A model generated the notes under the pieces. That model had not been told where the DNA came from and did not search any database. It worked only from the letters and a program-made list of their open reading frames with translations. From Pseudomonadota bacterium (GTDB lineage: Bacteria > Pseudomonadota > Alphaproteobacteria > Rhizobiales > Devosiaceae), in the NCBI GenBank assembly GCA_023437755.1, contig JAEZFJ010000317.1:1-24284 (forward strand): a stretch of DNA of 24,284 nucleotides, written 5' to 3'. Of this stretch, positions 14,527-23,761 are shown piece by piece (the stretch's first letter is position 1; each line of letters starts with the position of its first letter). A program made the position numbers and the translations under genes.

Positions 14527-14874
14527 TTGCGCGGGGGTCCCTGAGGGGACCGGCGTCCTGGCGCGGCGGGTTAGTGCCACAGGGGGGACGCCTCTGCAAG
14601 GCAAAAAAGCTTGCAAGCGGGTGACAGCGGCAGAACCGCGCGCGTGCTATGGCACGGCGGAACAGGACTGCCGCATGCCAGGCACCATTTACCGCCGCCC
14701 GAAGCTGCCGTCGCAACGGCCGGTGCAGGCGGCTGGCGCAGTGCGTCGCGCCGGCGCTGCCGGTGCAGGGTGGGCGGACAAACGGGCCCCGGATCACGCA
14801 AAGCCGCGCCCGCCGGCGGTGGCGGGCCGCGCGAGTTGCGCCGATAGCGAGTTGGGCTGATAGCGAGATGACCG
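14527..14874. other. Non-coding region between tRNA-Thr and the murA block
   Basis: 348 nt of GC-rich sequence holding divergent promoters for tRNA-Thr (minus) and the small gene at 14875 (plus). Open frames here lack family features. An 11-bp sequence GCCGGTGCAGG occurs twice, and GATAGCGAG occurs twice shortly before the small gene. I see no RNA gene. Confidence 0.5.
14571..14599 (-). promoter_or_regulatory. Possible promoter of tRNA-Thr
   Basis: On the minus strand, TTGCAG (14594-14599) and CACTAA (14571-14576) are 17 bp apart, about 45 bp upstream of the tRNA 5' end. The -10 is weak, so the call is tentative. Confidence 0.35.
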
Positions 14875-15063
14875 ATGGCTGATGCGCCGAAACCCACGCA
14901 CGAGCAAAGATTGGCCGCAAAGCTTCGCGAGAACCTGCAGCGGCGGAAGGCGCAGGCGCGCGCGAGGGCGGCAACCGCCGGTAAACCAACATCTGATAGT
15001 GAACAGCCTATTGCCGGGCCGGACGGGGTCGCGTTGAAGCCCACCCCCGATTCGGATAGCTAA
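14875..15063 (+). CDS. Small basic conserved protein upstream of murA
   Basis: A 62-residue protein. Its core (EQRLAAKLRENLQRRKAQAR, residues 10-29) is a strongly basic amphipathic helix. It is followed by a disordered Ser/Asp/Pro tail ending TPDSDS. I recall short proteins with KLRENLxRRKAQAR next to murA in alphaproteobacteria, all without known function. It lies 55 nt upstream of murA on the same strand, so co-transcription is likely. The ribosome site is weak (GCGAGA). No membrane or signal segment is present. Confidence 0.75.
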   Translation: MADAPKPTHEQRLAAKLRENLQRRKAQARARAATAGKPTSDSEQPIAGPDGVALKPTPDSDS

Positions 15064-15118
15064 CCCATCCGGGAACGTCACCGTTCCCGCTGAACGTCTC
15101 AACGACGAGGATCACCAC

Positions 15119-16405
<1,287 letters not shown>

Positions 16406-16429
16406 CGCCTTCCCGGCTCCAGTTCCAGC

Positions 16430-16452
16430 GGCGGTGGCCGAGCGCCACCGCC
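16430..16452 (+). terminator. Hairpin downstream of murA
   Basis: A 9-bp perfect stem, GGCGGTGGC (16430-16438) with GCCACCGCC (16444-16452), 25 nt after the murA stop. The tail is pyrimidine-rich but has no T-run, so it may be a weak terminator or a stabilising structure. Confidence 0.4.
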
Positions 16453-16572
16453 CTTCGCTCTTCCGCGCGCAGGCTCGCCCAAAGCCCGATTGCCCCAGTC
16501 GGCTCAAGCTTGTAGATCAGCGCTCAGCCTCCCATTTTAGCGGCAACAGCAAGTTTCACTGGGACCCGACCA

Positions 16573-17001
16573 ATGACCGATCTCAAGCTGATCGCGCTTG
16601 ATGCCGAAGACCTCGACGTCATCTCTGCGACGACCCAGGACGCCGTCGTCCGTACTGCCGAAATGGGCTACGCGAGGGCCGACCAACGCTTCGCCCTGCT
16701 GATGAACCGCTTCGCCTGGGAGGACGGGCAGAAATCCCGCACCGGCATCCGCAAGCGCACAGCGTTGCACTTCGAGCGCGTCACCGGCGTCAGGATCGCC
16801 GGCTTCGACCCGAACGCCCCGGAAGGCACGCTCGAGCTGCTCGCCATCCGTTTCACCGAGACCGAAGCGCCCTCGGGCCGTGTCGACCTCACCTTTGCAG
16901 GCGGCGGCACGATCCGGCTCGAGGTGGAGGTGCTCGAAGCCCGCCTCGCCGACCTGGGCGCCGCGTGGGCCGCCAAGGCCAAGCCCGAGCACGCCGTCTG
17001 A
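16573..17001 (+). CDS. DUF2948 family protein
   Basis: A 142-residue cytoplasmic protein matching the DUF2948 family: LKLIALDAEDLDVISATTQD at the start, then LLMNRFAWED, then the KRTALHFERVTGV strand. Function is unknown; in this bacterial group it is routinely encoded beside hisD and murA. Its TGA overlaps the hisD start (TGATG), so the two are translationally coupled. No strong ribosome site is seen before ATG at 16573. Confidence 0.9.
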   Translation: MTDLKLIALDAEDLDVISATTQDAVVRTAEMGYARADQRFALLMNRFAWEDGQKSRTGIRKRTALHFERVTGVRIAGFDPNAPEGTLELLAIRFTETEAPSGRVDLTFAGGGTIRLEVEVLEARLADLGAAWAAKAKPEHAV

Positions 17002-18293
17002 TGGTGCAACGCCTCGATAGCCGCGATTCCCGTTTCGCCGACGATTTCGACACCCTGCTGAATTCGAAGCGCGAGGTGTCCGAAGAGGTCGGCACCACCG
17101 TCGCCGGCATCCTCGCCGACGTGAAGGCGCGCGGCGACGACGCGGTCATCGAATACACCGAGCGCTTCGACCGGCTGCCGCTCACCCCCTCGACCCTGGC
17201 CTTCACCGCCGACGAGATCGCCGCGGCTGAAGCCCGCATCCCGGGCGACGTCCGCGAGGCGCTGGTCACCGCGCACGACCGCATCCGCGCCCATCACGAA
17301 AAGCAGAAGCCGCTCGACCACGTCTACCAGGACCACCTTGGCGTCACCCTCGGCACGCTGTGGACCCCGGTCGAAGCGGTCGGCATCTACGTGCCGGGCG
17401 GCCTCGCCGCCTATCCGTCCTCGGTGCTGATGAACGCCGTTCCGGCGCATGTCGCCGGCGCCAGCCGCATCGCCATGGTCGTCCCCACGCCCCGCGGCGA
17501 GGTCAACGACGCGGTGCTGGCTGCCGCGAAGATCGCCGGTATCACCGAGATCTACCGCATCGGCGGCGCGCAGGCCGTCGGCGCGCTCGCCTTCGGCACC
17601 GCCACCATCGCTCCGGTCAGCAAGGTCGTCGGGCCGGGCAACGCCTATGTCGCCGCCGCCAAGCGCCAGGTCTTCGGCACCGTCGGCATCGACATGATCG
17701 CCGGGCCGTCCGAAGTGCTGATCATCGCCGACAGCTCCGCCAACCCCGCCTGGGTCGCGGCCGACCTCCTGGCGCAGGCCGAGCACGGGGCAGGGGCCCA
17801 GTCCATCCTCGTCACCACCGATCCGGCGCTTGCCGACGCGACGGCGGCCGAGGTCGAGCGCCAGCTCGCGACGCTCCCCCGGGCCCGGATCGCCCGCGAC
17901 GGCTGGGACGAGTTCGGCGCCATCATCACCGTCGCATCGCTCGCCGAGGCGGTGGAGCTCGCCAACCGCATCGCCTCCGAACACGTCGAGCTTGCCGTCG
18001 ACGACCCGCAGGCGCTGCTCGGCAAGATCCGCAATGCCGGTGCCATCTTCCTCGGCCACCACACGCCCGAGGCGATCGGCGACTATGTCGGCGGCTCCAA
18101 CCACGTGCTGCCCACGGCGCGCTCGGCCCGCTACGCTTCCGGCCTCGGCGTGCTTGATTTCATGAAGCGCACCTCGGTGCTGGGGTGCGATCCGTCGTCC
18201 CTGGCCGAGCTCGCCCCCGCCGCAGTCACCCTGGCGGCGACCGAGGGCCTCGATGCCCACGGCCGCTCGGTCTCGATCAGGCTCAATCGCTAG
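17001..18293 (+). CDS. hisD: Histidinol dehydrogenase
   Basis: A 430-residue zinc enzyme that oxidises L-histidinol to L-histidine using two NAD, the last steps of histidine synthesis. Seen motifs are the GIYVPGG loop, VVGPGNAYVAAAKRQV, MIAGPSEVLIIAD, the zinc-ligand Gln/His in LAQAEHGAGAQS, the catalytic Glu-His in ASEHVELAVDDP, GSNHVLPT and AHGRSVSIRL. Length is normal. The ATG at 17001 overlaps the DUF2948 stop by one base and starts at the family N-terminus (MVQRLDSRDSRF). A longer frame from 16965 would run into the previous gene and is rejected. The next gene begins directly after its stop codon. Confidence 0.97.
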   Translation: MVQRLDSRDSRFADDFDTLLNSKREVSEEVGTTVAGILADVKARGDDAVIEYTERFDRLPLTPSTLAFTADEIAAAEARIPGDVREALVTAHDRIRAHHEKQKPLDHVYQDHLGVTLGTLWTPVEAVGIYVPGGLAAYPSSVLMNAVPAHVAGASRIAMVVPTPRGEVNDAVLAAAKIAGITEIYRIGGAQAVGALAFGTATIAPVSKVVGPGNAYVAAAKRQVFGTVGIDMIAGPSEVLIIADSSANPAWVAADLLAQAEHGAGAQSILVTTDPALADATAAEVERQLATLPRARIARDGWDEFGAIITVASLAEAVELANRIASEHVELAVDDPQALLGKIRNAGAIFLGHHTPEAIGDYVGGSNHVLPTARSARYASGLGVLDFMKRTSVLGCDPSSLAELAPAAVTLAATEGLDAHGRSVSIRLNR

Positions 18294-19271
18294 ATGGCGC
18301 TCACGTCGCGACAGTTCGATCCCAGGACCGATCGGATCGTCGCCGTGACCCTCGACCCCAACACCATCACCTCGGTCGATCCCGACGAGGTGCATGAATG
18401 GCGGATCGCCATCTACGACCTCGTGGAGGAGAACCGGTTCGCCCCCGCCCGGGTGAAGGCGGTCGGCCCCTACGCGCTCCACGTCTCCATCGTCGGCAAC
18501 TACATCGTGCTCGATGTCCGCAACCCGGAGAGCTACGAGCCGATCGCCGCACACTACCTGTCGCTCACCCCGTTCCGCCGCCTCATCCGCGACTATTTCC
18601 GCATCCGCGACAGCTATTACGACGCCATCAAGACCGGCTCGACCTACCAGATCGAGGCGGTCGACATGGCGCGCCGCGGCCTCCACAACGAGGCTGCCGA
18701 GCTGCTGCGGACCCGGCTCGACAACAAGCTCGAGATGGATCTCAACACCGCAAGGCGGCTGTTCACCCTGATCTGTGCCGTGCAGCCCTTCGCCTCGCGC
18801 ATCGACGAGCGGGAGTCGAACCTGCCTTCGGTGCTTTTCGTCTGCTCGATGAACTCGGTGCGCTCGCCCATCGCCGCCGCGCTCGCCCGACGCTTCTTTC
18901 CCGGCCGGCTGATCGTCCGTTCGGCCGGTGTCCGCTCCGGCAAGGCCGACGCCTTCGTCGAGGAGGTGATGGAGGAGATCGGCATCGATATGTCGATCCA
19001 CACCCCCCACACCATGGACGAGCTGGTCGCTACCCATTTCGACCTCGTCATCACCCTTTCCGCCGATGCGCCCGAGGCGGTGGCCCGGCGCGGCCTCGAG
19101 ATGGGGGCCATCGAGCACTGGCCGATGCCCGATCCGACCGAAGTAGAGGGCAACCGCGAGGCGGTGCTGAGCGCCTATCGCACCCTGCGCGACACCTTGC
19201 AGAAGCAGGTACGGGAGCGGCTGGAGCAGCTCGTCGCCGCCCCACCCAAGGCCACGTCCACTGCCGCCTGA
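18294..19271 (+). CDS. UPF0262 domain fused to a low-molecular-weight phosphatase domain
   Basis: A single 325-residue frame joining two proteins that I know as separate neighbours. Residues 10-162 match UPF0262 (HEWRIAIYDLVEENRF, HYLSLTPFRRLIRDYF, DMARRGLHNEAAELL, NTARRLFTLIC). After a 15-residue linker, 178-310 is a low-molecular-weight protein-tyrosine-phosphatase/arsenate-reductase domain. Its CX5R loop is C184-SMNSV-R190 followed by S191, and the general acid is D280 in MPDPTE. No stop codon or ATG lies in the linker. It would hydrolyse phosphoester bonds in the cytoplasm; the target and the UPF0262 role are unknown. ATG immediately follows the hisD stop, so expression is coupled to hisD. 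Confidence 0.92.
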   Translation: MALTSRQFDPRTDRIVAVTLDPNTITSVDPDEVHEWRIAIYDLVEENRFAPARVKAVGPYALHVSIVGNYIVLDVRNPESYEPIAAHYLSLTPFRRLIRDYFRIRDSYYDAIKTGSTYQIEAVDMARRGLHNEAAELLRTRLDNKLEMDLNTARRLFTLICAVQPFASRIDERESNLPSVLFVCSMNSVRSPIAAALARRFFPGRLIVRSAGVRSGKADAFVEEVMEEIGIDMSIHTPHTMDELVATHFDLVITLSADAPEAVARRGLEMGAIEHWPMPDPTEVEGNREAVLSAYRTLRDTLQKQVRERLEQLVAAPPKATSTAA

Positions 19272-19284
19272 GCGGTGGCCGGCC

Positions 19285-19307
19285 GTTGCAGCGTGAGCGG
19301 CTGCAAC
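19285..19307 (+). terminator. Hairpin after the UPF0262-phosphatase gene
   Basis: GTTGCAGC (19285-19292) pairs with GCTGCAAC (19300-19307) across a 7-nt loop, 13 nt after the stop. No T-run follows. It probably marks the end of the murA-hisD transcript before the infA promoter. Confidence 0.4.
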
Positions 19308-19378
19308 AGCCGCAGCGTGGGAAACGGCGCGATCTCCCCAGGCTCTGGAACTTCGGGGTGATCGGGCCCATATCATTG

Positions 19379-19407
19379 TTCACAAACAGGGACGCTTCCA
19401 GTATAGG
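19379..19407 (+). promoter_or_regulatory. Candidate infA promoter
   Basis: TTCACA (19379-19384) and TATAGG (19402-19407) are separated by 17 bp, in the gap before infA. This gives a leader of about 55 nt. The match to the sigma-70-type consensus is fair. Confidence 0.5.
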
Positions 19408-19470
19408 TGCGCCCTAATTCCAGCCCTGACATTGCAGAGTGCCGCGTTTAGGGCCGTTTCAGGAGAGAGT

Positions 19471-19689
19471 ATGGCTAAGGAAGAAGTGCTCGAGTTCCCG
19501 GGCGTCGTCACCGAACTGCTGCCCAACGCGACGTTCCGCGTGAAGCTCGAGAACGAACACGAGATCATCGCCCACACTGCCGGCCGCATGCGCAAGAACC
19601 GCATCCGCGTCCTCGCCGGCGACAAGGTGCTGTGCGAGATGACCCCCTACGACCTGACCAAGGGCCGCATCACCTACCGCTTCCGCTAG
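19471..19689 (+). CDS. infA: Translation initiation factor IF-1
   Basis: A 72-residue protein of exactly the usual size. It starts MAKEEVLEFPGVVTELLPNA and has the OB-fold core FRVKLENEHEIIAHTAGRMRKNRIRVLAGDKV, ending KGRITYRFR. It binds the ribosomal A site during initiation together with IF-2 and IF-3. AGGAG (19461-19465) lies 5 nt before ATG at 19471; the in-frame ATG at 19432 is not used by the family. It has its own promoter candidate and is followed by maf after 22 nt. Confidence 0.97.
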   Translation: MAKEEVLEFPGVVTELLPNATFRVKLENEHEIIAHTAGRMRKNRIRVLAGDKVLCEMTPYDLTKGRITYRFR

Positions 19690-19711
19690 CAGCGGTATTC
19701 AGGGGGAACCT

Positions 19712-20350
19712 ATGGCCGCCCGTCCCGAGCTCATCCTTGCGTCCGCCTCGCCGCGCCGCCTGGCCCTGCTGAACCAGATCGGCATCGAGCCCGAGCACCT
19801 GGTGCCCGCCCACATCGACGAGACGCCCGAAAAGAACGAGCTGCCGCGCAAGCTCGCGCAGCGCCTTGCCGACCAGAAGGCCATCGCCGCGCAGCACAAG
19901 GCCAGGACGACGGGCATCGCCGCCAACGCGCTGGTGCTCGCCGCCGACACGGTGGTGTCGGTCGGCCGTCGTATCCTGCCCAAGGCCGAGACGATGGAGG
20001 AGGCGAGCATGTGCCTGCGCCTGCTCTCGGGCCGTTCGCACCGCGTCTATACCGGCGTCACCATGCTCACCCCCTCGGGCAGCATGCGCAAGCGCGTGGT
20101 GGAGACGCGCCTGCGCTTCAAGCGCCTCAGCAACCGCGAGATCGAGAGCTACCTGGCCAGCGCCGAGTGGCGCGACAAGGCCGGCGGCTACGCTATCCAG
20201 GGCATCGCCGGGGCCTTCGTCATCAAGCTGCAGGGCAGCTATTCGGCCGTGGTCGGCCTGCCGCTCAACGAGACGGTCGGGCTGCTCGCCGGCGAGGGCT
20301 ACCCGGTGCACTTCAACTGGCTGAACCAGTCGGCCATGTCGGCAGTCTGA
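19712..20350 (+). CDS. maf: Maf family nucleoside triphosphate pyrophosphatase
   Basis: A 212-residue protein. LILASASPRRLALL (8-21) is the Maf nucleotide-binding start, and VLAADTVVSVGRRILPKAET carries the catalytic Asp and the substrate loop. RSHRVYTGVTML, WRDKAGGYAIQGIAG and GSYSAVVGLPLNET follow in family order. It hydrolyses non-canonical or specific NTPs to NMP and pyrophosphate in the cytoplasm; whether the substrate is dTTP/UTP or m7GTP cannot be settled here. Its last bases overlap the yacG start (TGATG). The ribosome site GGGGGAA lies just before ATG. Confidence 0.93.
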   Translation: MAARPELILASASPRRLALLNQIGIEPEHLVPAHIDETPEKNELPRKLAQRLADQKAIAAQHKARTTGIAANALVLAADTVVSVGRRILPKAETMEEASMCLRLLSGRSHRVYTGVTMLTPSGSMRKRVVETRLRFKRLSNREIESYLASAEWRDKAGGYAIQGIAGAFVIKLQGSYSAVVGLPLNETVGLLAGEGYPVHFNWLNQSAMSAV

Positions 20351-20565
20351 TGGCCGAGATCATCAGGCTCAGGCCGACGCGCCCTTGCCCGATCTGCGGC
20401 AAGCCATCGAGCCAGCAATACCACCCCTTCTGCTCGGCCCGCTGCGCCGACATCGACCTCAACCGCTGGCTCAGCGGCAGCTACGTCATCCCCGCCGAGC
20501 CGGTCGAGGACGACCCCTCCGACGCCCCCGCCAAGCCCGGTCAGCGCGAAGACGACGAGGACTAG
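20350..20565 (+). CDS. yacG: DNA gyrase inhibitor YacG, zinc-binding
   Basis: A 71-residue protein with a four-cysteine zinc site: C13 and C16 in CPICGK, C28 and C32 in HPFCSARCADIDLNRWL. An acidic disordered tail follows (VEDDPSDAPAK to REDDED). E. coli YacG binds GyrB and inhibits gyrase. The ATG at 20350 overlaps the maf stop by one base, and the longer frame running through maf is a shadow. Confidence 0.94.
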   Translation: MAEIIRLRPTRPCPICGKPSSQQYHPFCSARCADIDLNRWLSGSYVIPAEPVEDDPSDAPAKPGQREDDED

Positions 20566-20889
20566 GGCGGAAACTTATCCCCGCGATCCGGCCCCGTGGC
20601 ATGATCCCTCTCACCTCACCGATGCGAGGCGCTGACGGAGCGTCGCGGATGAGGGTTCGGGCATGGGGCGGGCCGCCGCGCCATGGGTTTTCGGGGTCTT
20701 GCGCTACGGTAGTCGTAGCGGCCGGAGGCATAAAACCGATCGCGTATGGGCGGGGCGCTAGTCCCATGCCTGCTTTTGCCGGTCTACCGGCTTCGGGACG
20801 AAGTCCCGCCCACGCCGCATCCGATGCGGCGAACCGACTAGGGGAACCCCCGGGGCCGACGGCCGCCGGGTGCTTCGGCACGCCTGGCC
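20566..20889. other. Hairpin-rich intergenic region between yacG and the SDR gene
   Basis: No gene is supported in these 324 nt between convergent genes. Four perfect hairpins occur: CGCTACG/CGTAGCG (20702-20720), GCCGGT/ACCGGC (20778-20791), CGGGAC/GTCCCG (20794-20808) and CGCCGCAT/ATGCGGCG (20813-20831). The last three are nearly back to back. It may be a palindromic interspersed repeat or a bidirectional termination zone. Confidence 0.6.
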
Positions 20890-21651
20890 CTACGGCATCA
20901 ACTGCCCGCCATTCACGTCGATGATCTGTCCGGTGATGTAGCCCGACATCGACCCGGCCGCGAGGAACACGTACGCCCCCACGCAGTCCTCGGCCGTACC
21001 CAGCCGGCCCATCGGAATCTGCGCTGCCGCGGAGTCCTTCACGCTCTGTGGCGTCGACGCATGGAACGGGGTGATGATGAAGCCCGGCGCTACCACGTTC
21101 ACCCGGATGCCGTCGGGTGCGAATTCCCGCGCCGCGTTGCGGGTGATCGAATGCACCGCGGCCTTGGCCGAGGCATAGACCGCCGAGCCGCCGAAGCCGC
21201 CGAATCGCCCCGCCACCGACCCGGTATTGATGATCGAGCCGCCGCCGGCGGCCTTGAGGTGCGGATAGGCCGCCTTCGTCACCGCCAGCACCGAGCGGAC
21301 GTTGAGGTCGTACACCGCCTCGTACTTTGCCTCGTCGAACCCGGCATTCGTCACCCGCTCGAGGATCGCCCCGGCATTGTTGCAGAGGATGTCGAGCCCG
21401 CCGAGCCCCGCCACCGCCTCGGCGACGATTCGCTCCGCCTCGCTGGCCTTGCTGACGTCGCCAAGTACCACCACGGCCTTGCCGCCGGCGGCACGAATCT
21501 CCGCCGCAAGTGCCTCTGCGGCCGCGGCGTTCTTGTGCCCATGCACCGCCACCGCGACCCCCAGCCGGGCGAACTCCCGCGCCACCGCCGCGCCGATTCC
21601 CGTCGATGATCCGGTGATCAGGGCCCGTTTGCCCCTCAGGTCCTCAAGCAT
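20890..21651 (-). CDS. SDR family oxidoreductase
   Basis: A 253-residue classical short-chain dehydrogenase. The cofactor motif TGSSTGIG is at 13-20 and NNAG at 91-94. The catalytic set is S145, Y159 and K163 (YASAKAAV), with the PG turn at 189-190. H38 in VAVHGHKN, after strand 2, suggests NADP rather than NAD, but this is weak. It would reduce or oxidise a carbonyl/alcohol; relatives include 3-oxoacyl-ACP reductases and sugar dehydrogenases, and the substrate is unknown. The start at 21651 is fixed by AAGGAG 7 nt upstream; a longer frame from 21711 lacks family similarity. It sits between yacG and tRNA-Phe, where I expected no gene. Confidence 0.93.
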   Translation of the reverse strand: MLEDLRGKRALITGSSTGIGAAVAREFARLGVAVAVHGHKNAAAAEALAAEIRAAGGKAVVVLGDVSKASEAERIVAEAVAGLGGLDILCNNAGAILERVTNAGFDEAKYEAVYDLNVRSVLAVTKAAYPHLKAAGGGSIINTGSVAGRFGGFGGSAVYASAKAAVHSITRNAAREFAPDGIRVNVVAPGFIITPFHASTPQSVKDSAAAQIPMGRLGTAEDCVGAYVFLAAGSMSGYITGQIIDVNGGQLMP

Positions 21652-21764
21652 TCCGCACTCCTTGGAAAACACGTGCGACACCCTAGCGGCCACCCCGGAC
21701 CGCGCAACCATCCAAAGGCCGCAGGCGAGCTTGATATCGCGTCGGAAAAGCCGCGCATTGGCGC

Positions 21765-21793
21765 TTGCGCGACCCGGTTTTGCCCCCTATAAC
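21765..21793 (+). promoter_or_regulatory. Promoter of tRNA-Phe
   Basis: TTGCGC (21765-21770) and TATAAC (21788-21793) are 17 bp apart, 32 bp before the tRNA 5' end. This fits the CTTG-N17-CTATA pattern common at alphaproteobacterial stable-RNA genes. Confidence 0.75.
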
Positions 21794-21825
21794 GCGCCAA
21801 CTTCGACGCCCCCGGGCGTTCGGAT

Positions 21826-21901
21826 GCCCGGGTAGCTCAGTTGGTAGAGCAGCGGATTGAAAATCCGCGTGTCACTGGTTCGATTCCGGTCCCGGGCACC
21901 A
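21826..21901 (+). tRNA. tRNA-Phe (anticodon GAA)
   Basis: A 76-nt cloverleaf. The acceptor is GCCCGGG/CCCGGGC and the D-arm TAGCTCAGTTGGTAGAGCA. The anticodon stem GCGGA/TCCGC encloses loop TTGAAAA (anticodon GAA). The T-arm is CTGGTTCGATTCCGG, and CCA is encoded. It reads TTC and TTT. No element is integrated at its 3' end. Confidence 0.97.
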
Positions 21902-21912
21902 CTTCCCCACGA

Positions 21913-22125
21913 TCAGCCAGACGTCAGTGCCTGCCAGACGGCGGTGGCGAGCCAGAACTCGGCGCTGATGACCAGGGCGCCGCCGACGGCGCCGAGGAGC
22001 AGCATGGTGGCGGGGGGCACGTCGAACCAGCCGGCGAAGAAGCGCATGGTGCCCCAGCTCACGTCGAGCAGGCAGAAGGCGAGGCCGATCACGGCCCCCA
22101 TGATTGCCACTGCGAGAATTGCCAT
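21913..22125 (-). CDS. Small two-helix membrane protein
   Basis: A 70-residue protein with two transmembrane helices: residues 2-20 (AILAVAIMGAVIGLAFCLL) and 40-63 (TMLLLGAVGGALVISAEFWLA). They are joined by DVSWGTMRFFAGWFDVPPA. I do not recognise the family. The start at 22125 is chosen because GAGGG lies 4 nt before it and the hydrophobic N-terminus begins there; the longer frame to 22590 would overlap the amidohydrolase gene. It runs toward tRNA-Phe on the opposite strand and is divergent from the M20 gene. Confidence 0.7.
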   Translation of the reverse strand: MAILAVAIMGAVIGLAFCLLDVSWGTMRFFAGWFDVPPATMLLLGAVGGALVISAEFWLATAVWQALTSG

Positions 22126-22263
22126 ATCGCCCTCAAGGCCGATCGGGTCGGTGCAGCATAGTACGTGTGCCGCCGCCCGCAACCCCGTTGCCGCTTTCGA
22201 CCTATGAAGCGGTGGCGTCCGGCACCGGCCTGGGGCACACCCTTCGACAGCAGGAGGACCAGC

Positions 22264-23436
22264 ATGCCCGTCAAGAACCGCATTTCCGAGCTCCACGCCG
22301 AGATCACCGCCTGGCGCCGCGACATCCACGCGCACCCCGAGACCATGTACGACACCCACCGCACCTCGGCGCTGGTGGCGGCAAAGCTGCGCGAGTTCGG
22401 CTGCGACGAAGTGGTGGAGGGCATCGGCCGCACCGGCGTGGTCGGCGTCATCAAGGGACGCAGCGACACGCGCGGCCACGTCGTCGGCCTCCGCGCCGAC
22501 ATGGATGCGCTGCCTATCCTCGAGGCGACCGGCCTCGACTATGCCAGCACGACTCCCGGCAAGATGCACGCCTGCGGCCATGACGGGCACACCGCCATGC
22601 TACTCGGCGCCGCCAAGTACCTCGCCGAGACCCGCGATTTTGACGGGCGCGCGATCCTGATCTTCCAGCCGGCGGAAGAGGGCGGCGGCGGCGGGGAGGC
22701 GATGGTGCAGGACGGGATGATGGAGCGCTTCGGGGTCGAGGCGGTCTACGGCCTGCACAACATCCCCGGCCAAGCGCTCGGCACCTTCGCCATCCGCTCC
22801 GGCCCGATCATGGCTTCGACCGACCGCTTCACGATTCTCATCGAGGGCCGGGGCGGGCATGCAGCCCTGCCGCAGGCGGCGGTCGATACCGTGGTGGTGG
22901 CGAGCCACATCGTGGTGGCTCTGCAATCCATCGGCGCCCGCAACATCGATCCGCTCGATTCGGCCGTCGTCTCCGTCTGCGCCGTGGAGGCTGGTGAGGC
23001 CTTCAACGTACTGCCCCAGACGGCGGAATTGCGCGGCACCCTGCGGGCGTTGACGCCAGCCGTTCGCGGCCTGATGCGCGAGCGTCTCGCCGCGATCGCC
23101 GAGAACGTCGCGGCAGCCTTCGGTGCGCGGGCGGACATCGACTTCGCCAGCGGCTACCCGGCGACCGAGAATCATCCAGCCGAGACCGACTTCATGGCCG
23201 ACATCGCCGCGCAGGTCGTCGGTGAAGAGCGGGTCCAGCGCGACGTTGCGCCGATGATGGCGGCGGAGGATTTCTCCTACATGCTCGCCCATCGGCCGGG
23301 CGCCTACATCTTCATGGGCAACGGTGATTCCGCCGGCCTGCACCACCCGGAATACGACTTCAACGCCGCCGCCATCCCCTACGGCGCCTCCCTCTGGGCG
23401 CGGATCATCGAGACGGGATTACCGACACGGGAGTGA
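22264..23436 (+). CDS. M20 family metallo-amidohydrolase
   Basis: A 390-residue enzyme of the M20/amidohydrolase (hippurate hydrolase, N-acyl amino acid hydrolase) group. The sequence shows RRDIHAHPE (18-26), the RADMDALP segment (78-84) with the metal-associated Asp, HACGHDGH (102-109) with a likely metal-bound Cys104 and His106, QPAEEGGGGG with E138/E139, and MMAAEDFSYML near the end. It would remove an acyl group from an amino acid or related amide in the cytoplasm using two divalent metals; the substrate is unknown. AGGAGG lies 7 nt before ATG at 22264, which fixes the start over a longer frame from 22165. Confidence 0.95.
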   Translation: MPVKNRISELHAEITAWRRDIHAHPETMYDTHRTSALVAAKLREFGCDEVVEGIGRTGVVGVIKGRSDTRGHVVGLRADMDALPILEATGLDYASTTPGKMHACGHDGHTAMLLGAAKYLAETRDFDGRAILIFQPAEEGGGGGEAMVQDGMMERFGVEAVYGLHNIPGQALGTFAIRSGPIMASTDRFTILIEGRGGHAALPQAAVDTVVVASHIVVALQSIGARNIDPLDSAVVSVCAVEAGEAFNVLPQTAELRGTLRALTPAVRGLMRERLAAIAENVAAAFGARADIDFASGYPATENHPAETDFMADIAAQVVGEERVQRDVAPMMAAEDFSYMLAHRPGAYIFMGNGDSAGLHHPEYDFNAAAIPYGASLWARIIETGLPTRE

Positions 23437-23761
23437 CACGGTTTCGGTTCGGCGCCTTTCGCTACCCGACGCGGCGAGGCCCCGGCAATTCAGCGCCGCG
23501 CGGCATCTCGTAGGGAAGCGCCGGCGCGGAAGACGTGAATCGCCCGTCAGCGTGGTCGAGCGCGGCCGGCATCACCCGCACATGGCGCCTGCGCAAGAGC
23601 CGGGCGGGCCGCTGGCGCATCGTGCCTGACAGCGTCTCCTCGTGACCAGCAGGGTCATGCCGCACCAATCCGCTCTGTCGGTTGGAGATCCGCGAGGGCG
23701 TCGTGGCGGAACCGCGACCGGATTCGGGCGATGTTCTCGCGCGTGGATGTGAGGGTGAGCG
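23437..23761. other. Intergenic region downstream of the amidohydrolase gene
   Basis: These 325 nt contain open frames on both strands, but none has a family motif or good start signals. I see no RNA gene, repeat or convincing terminator. Confidence 0.5.

Noticed and set aside
16668..19376. A 902-codon open frame on the minus strand
   Set aside because: It lies antisense to DUF2948, hisD and the UPF0262-phosphatase gene. Its product is low-complexity Gly/Ala/Asp/Arg, as expected from a GC-rich shadow frame.
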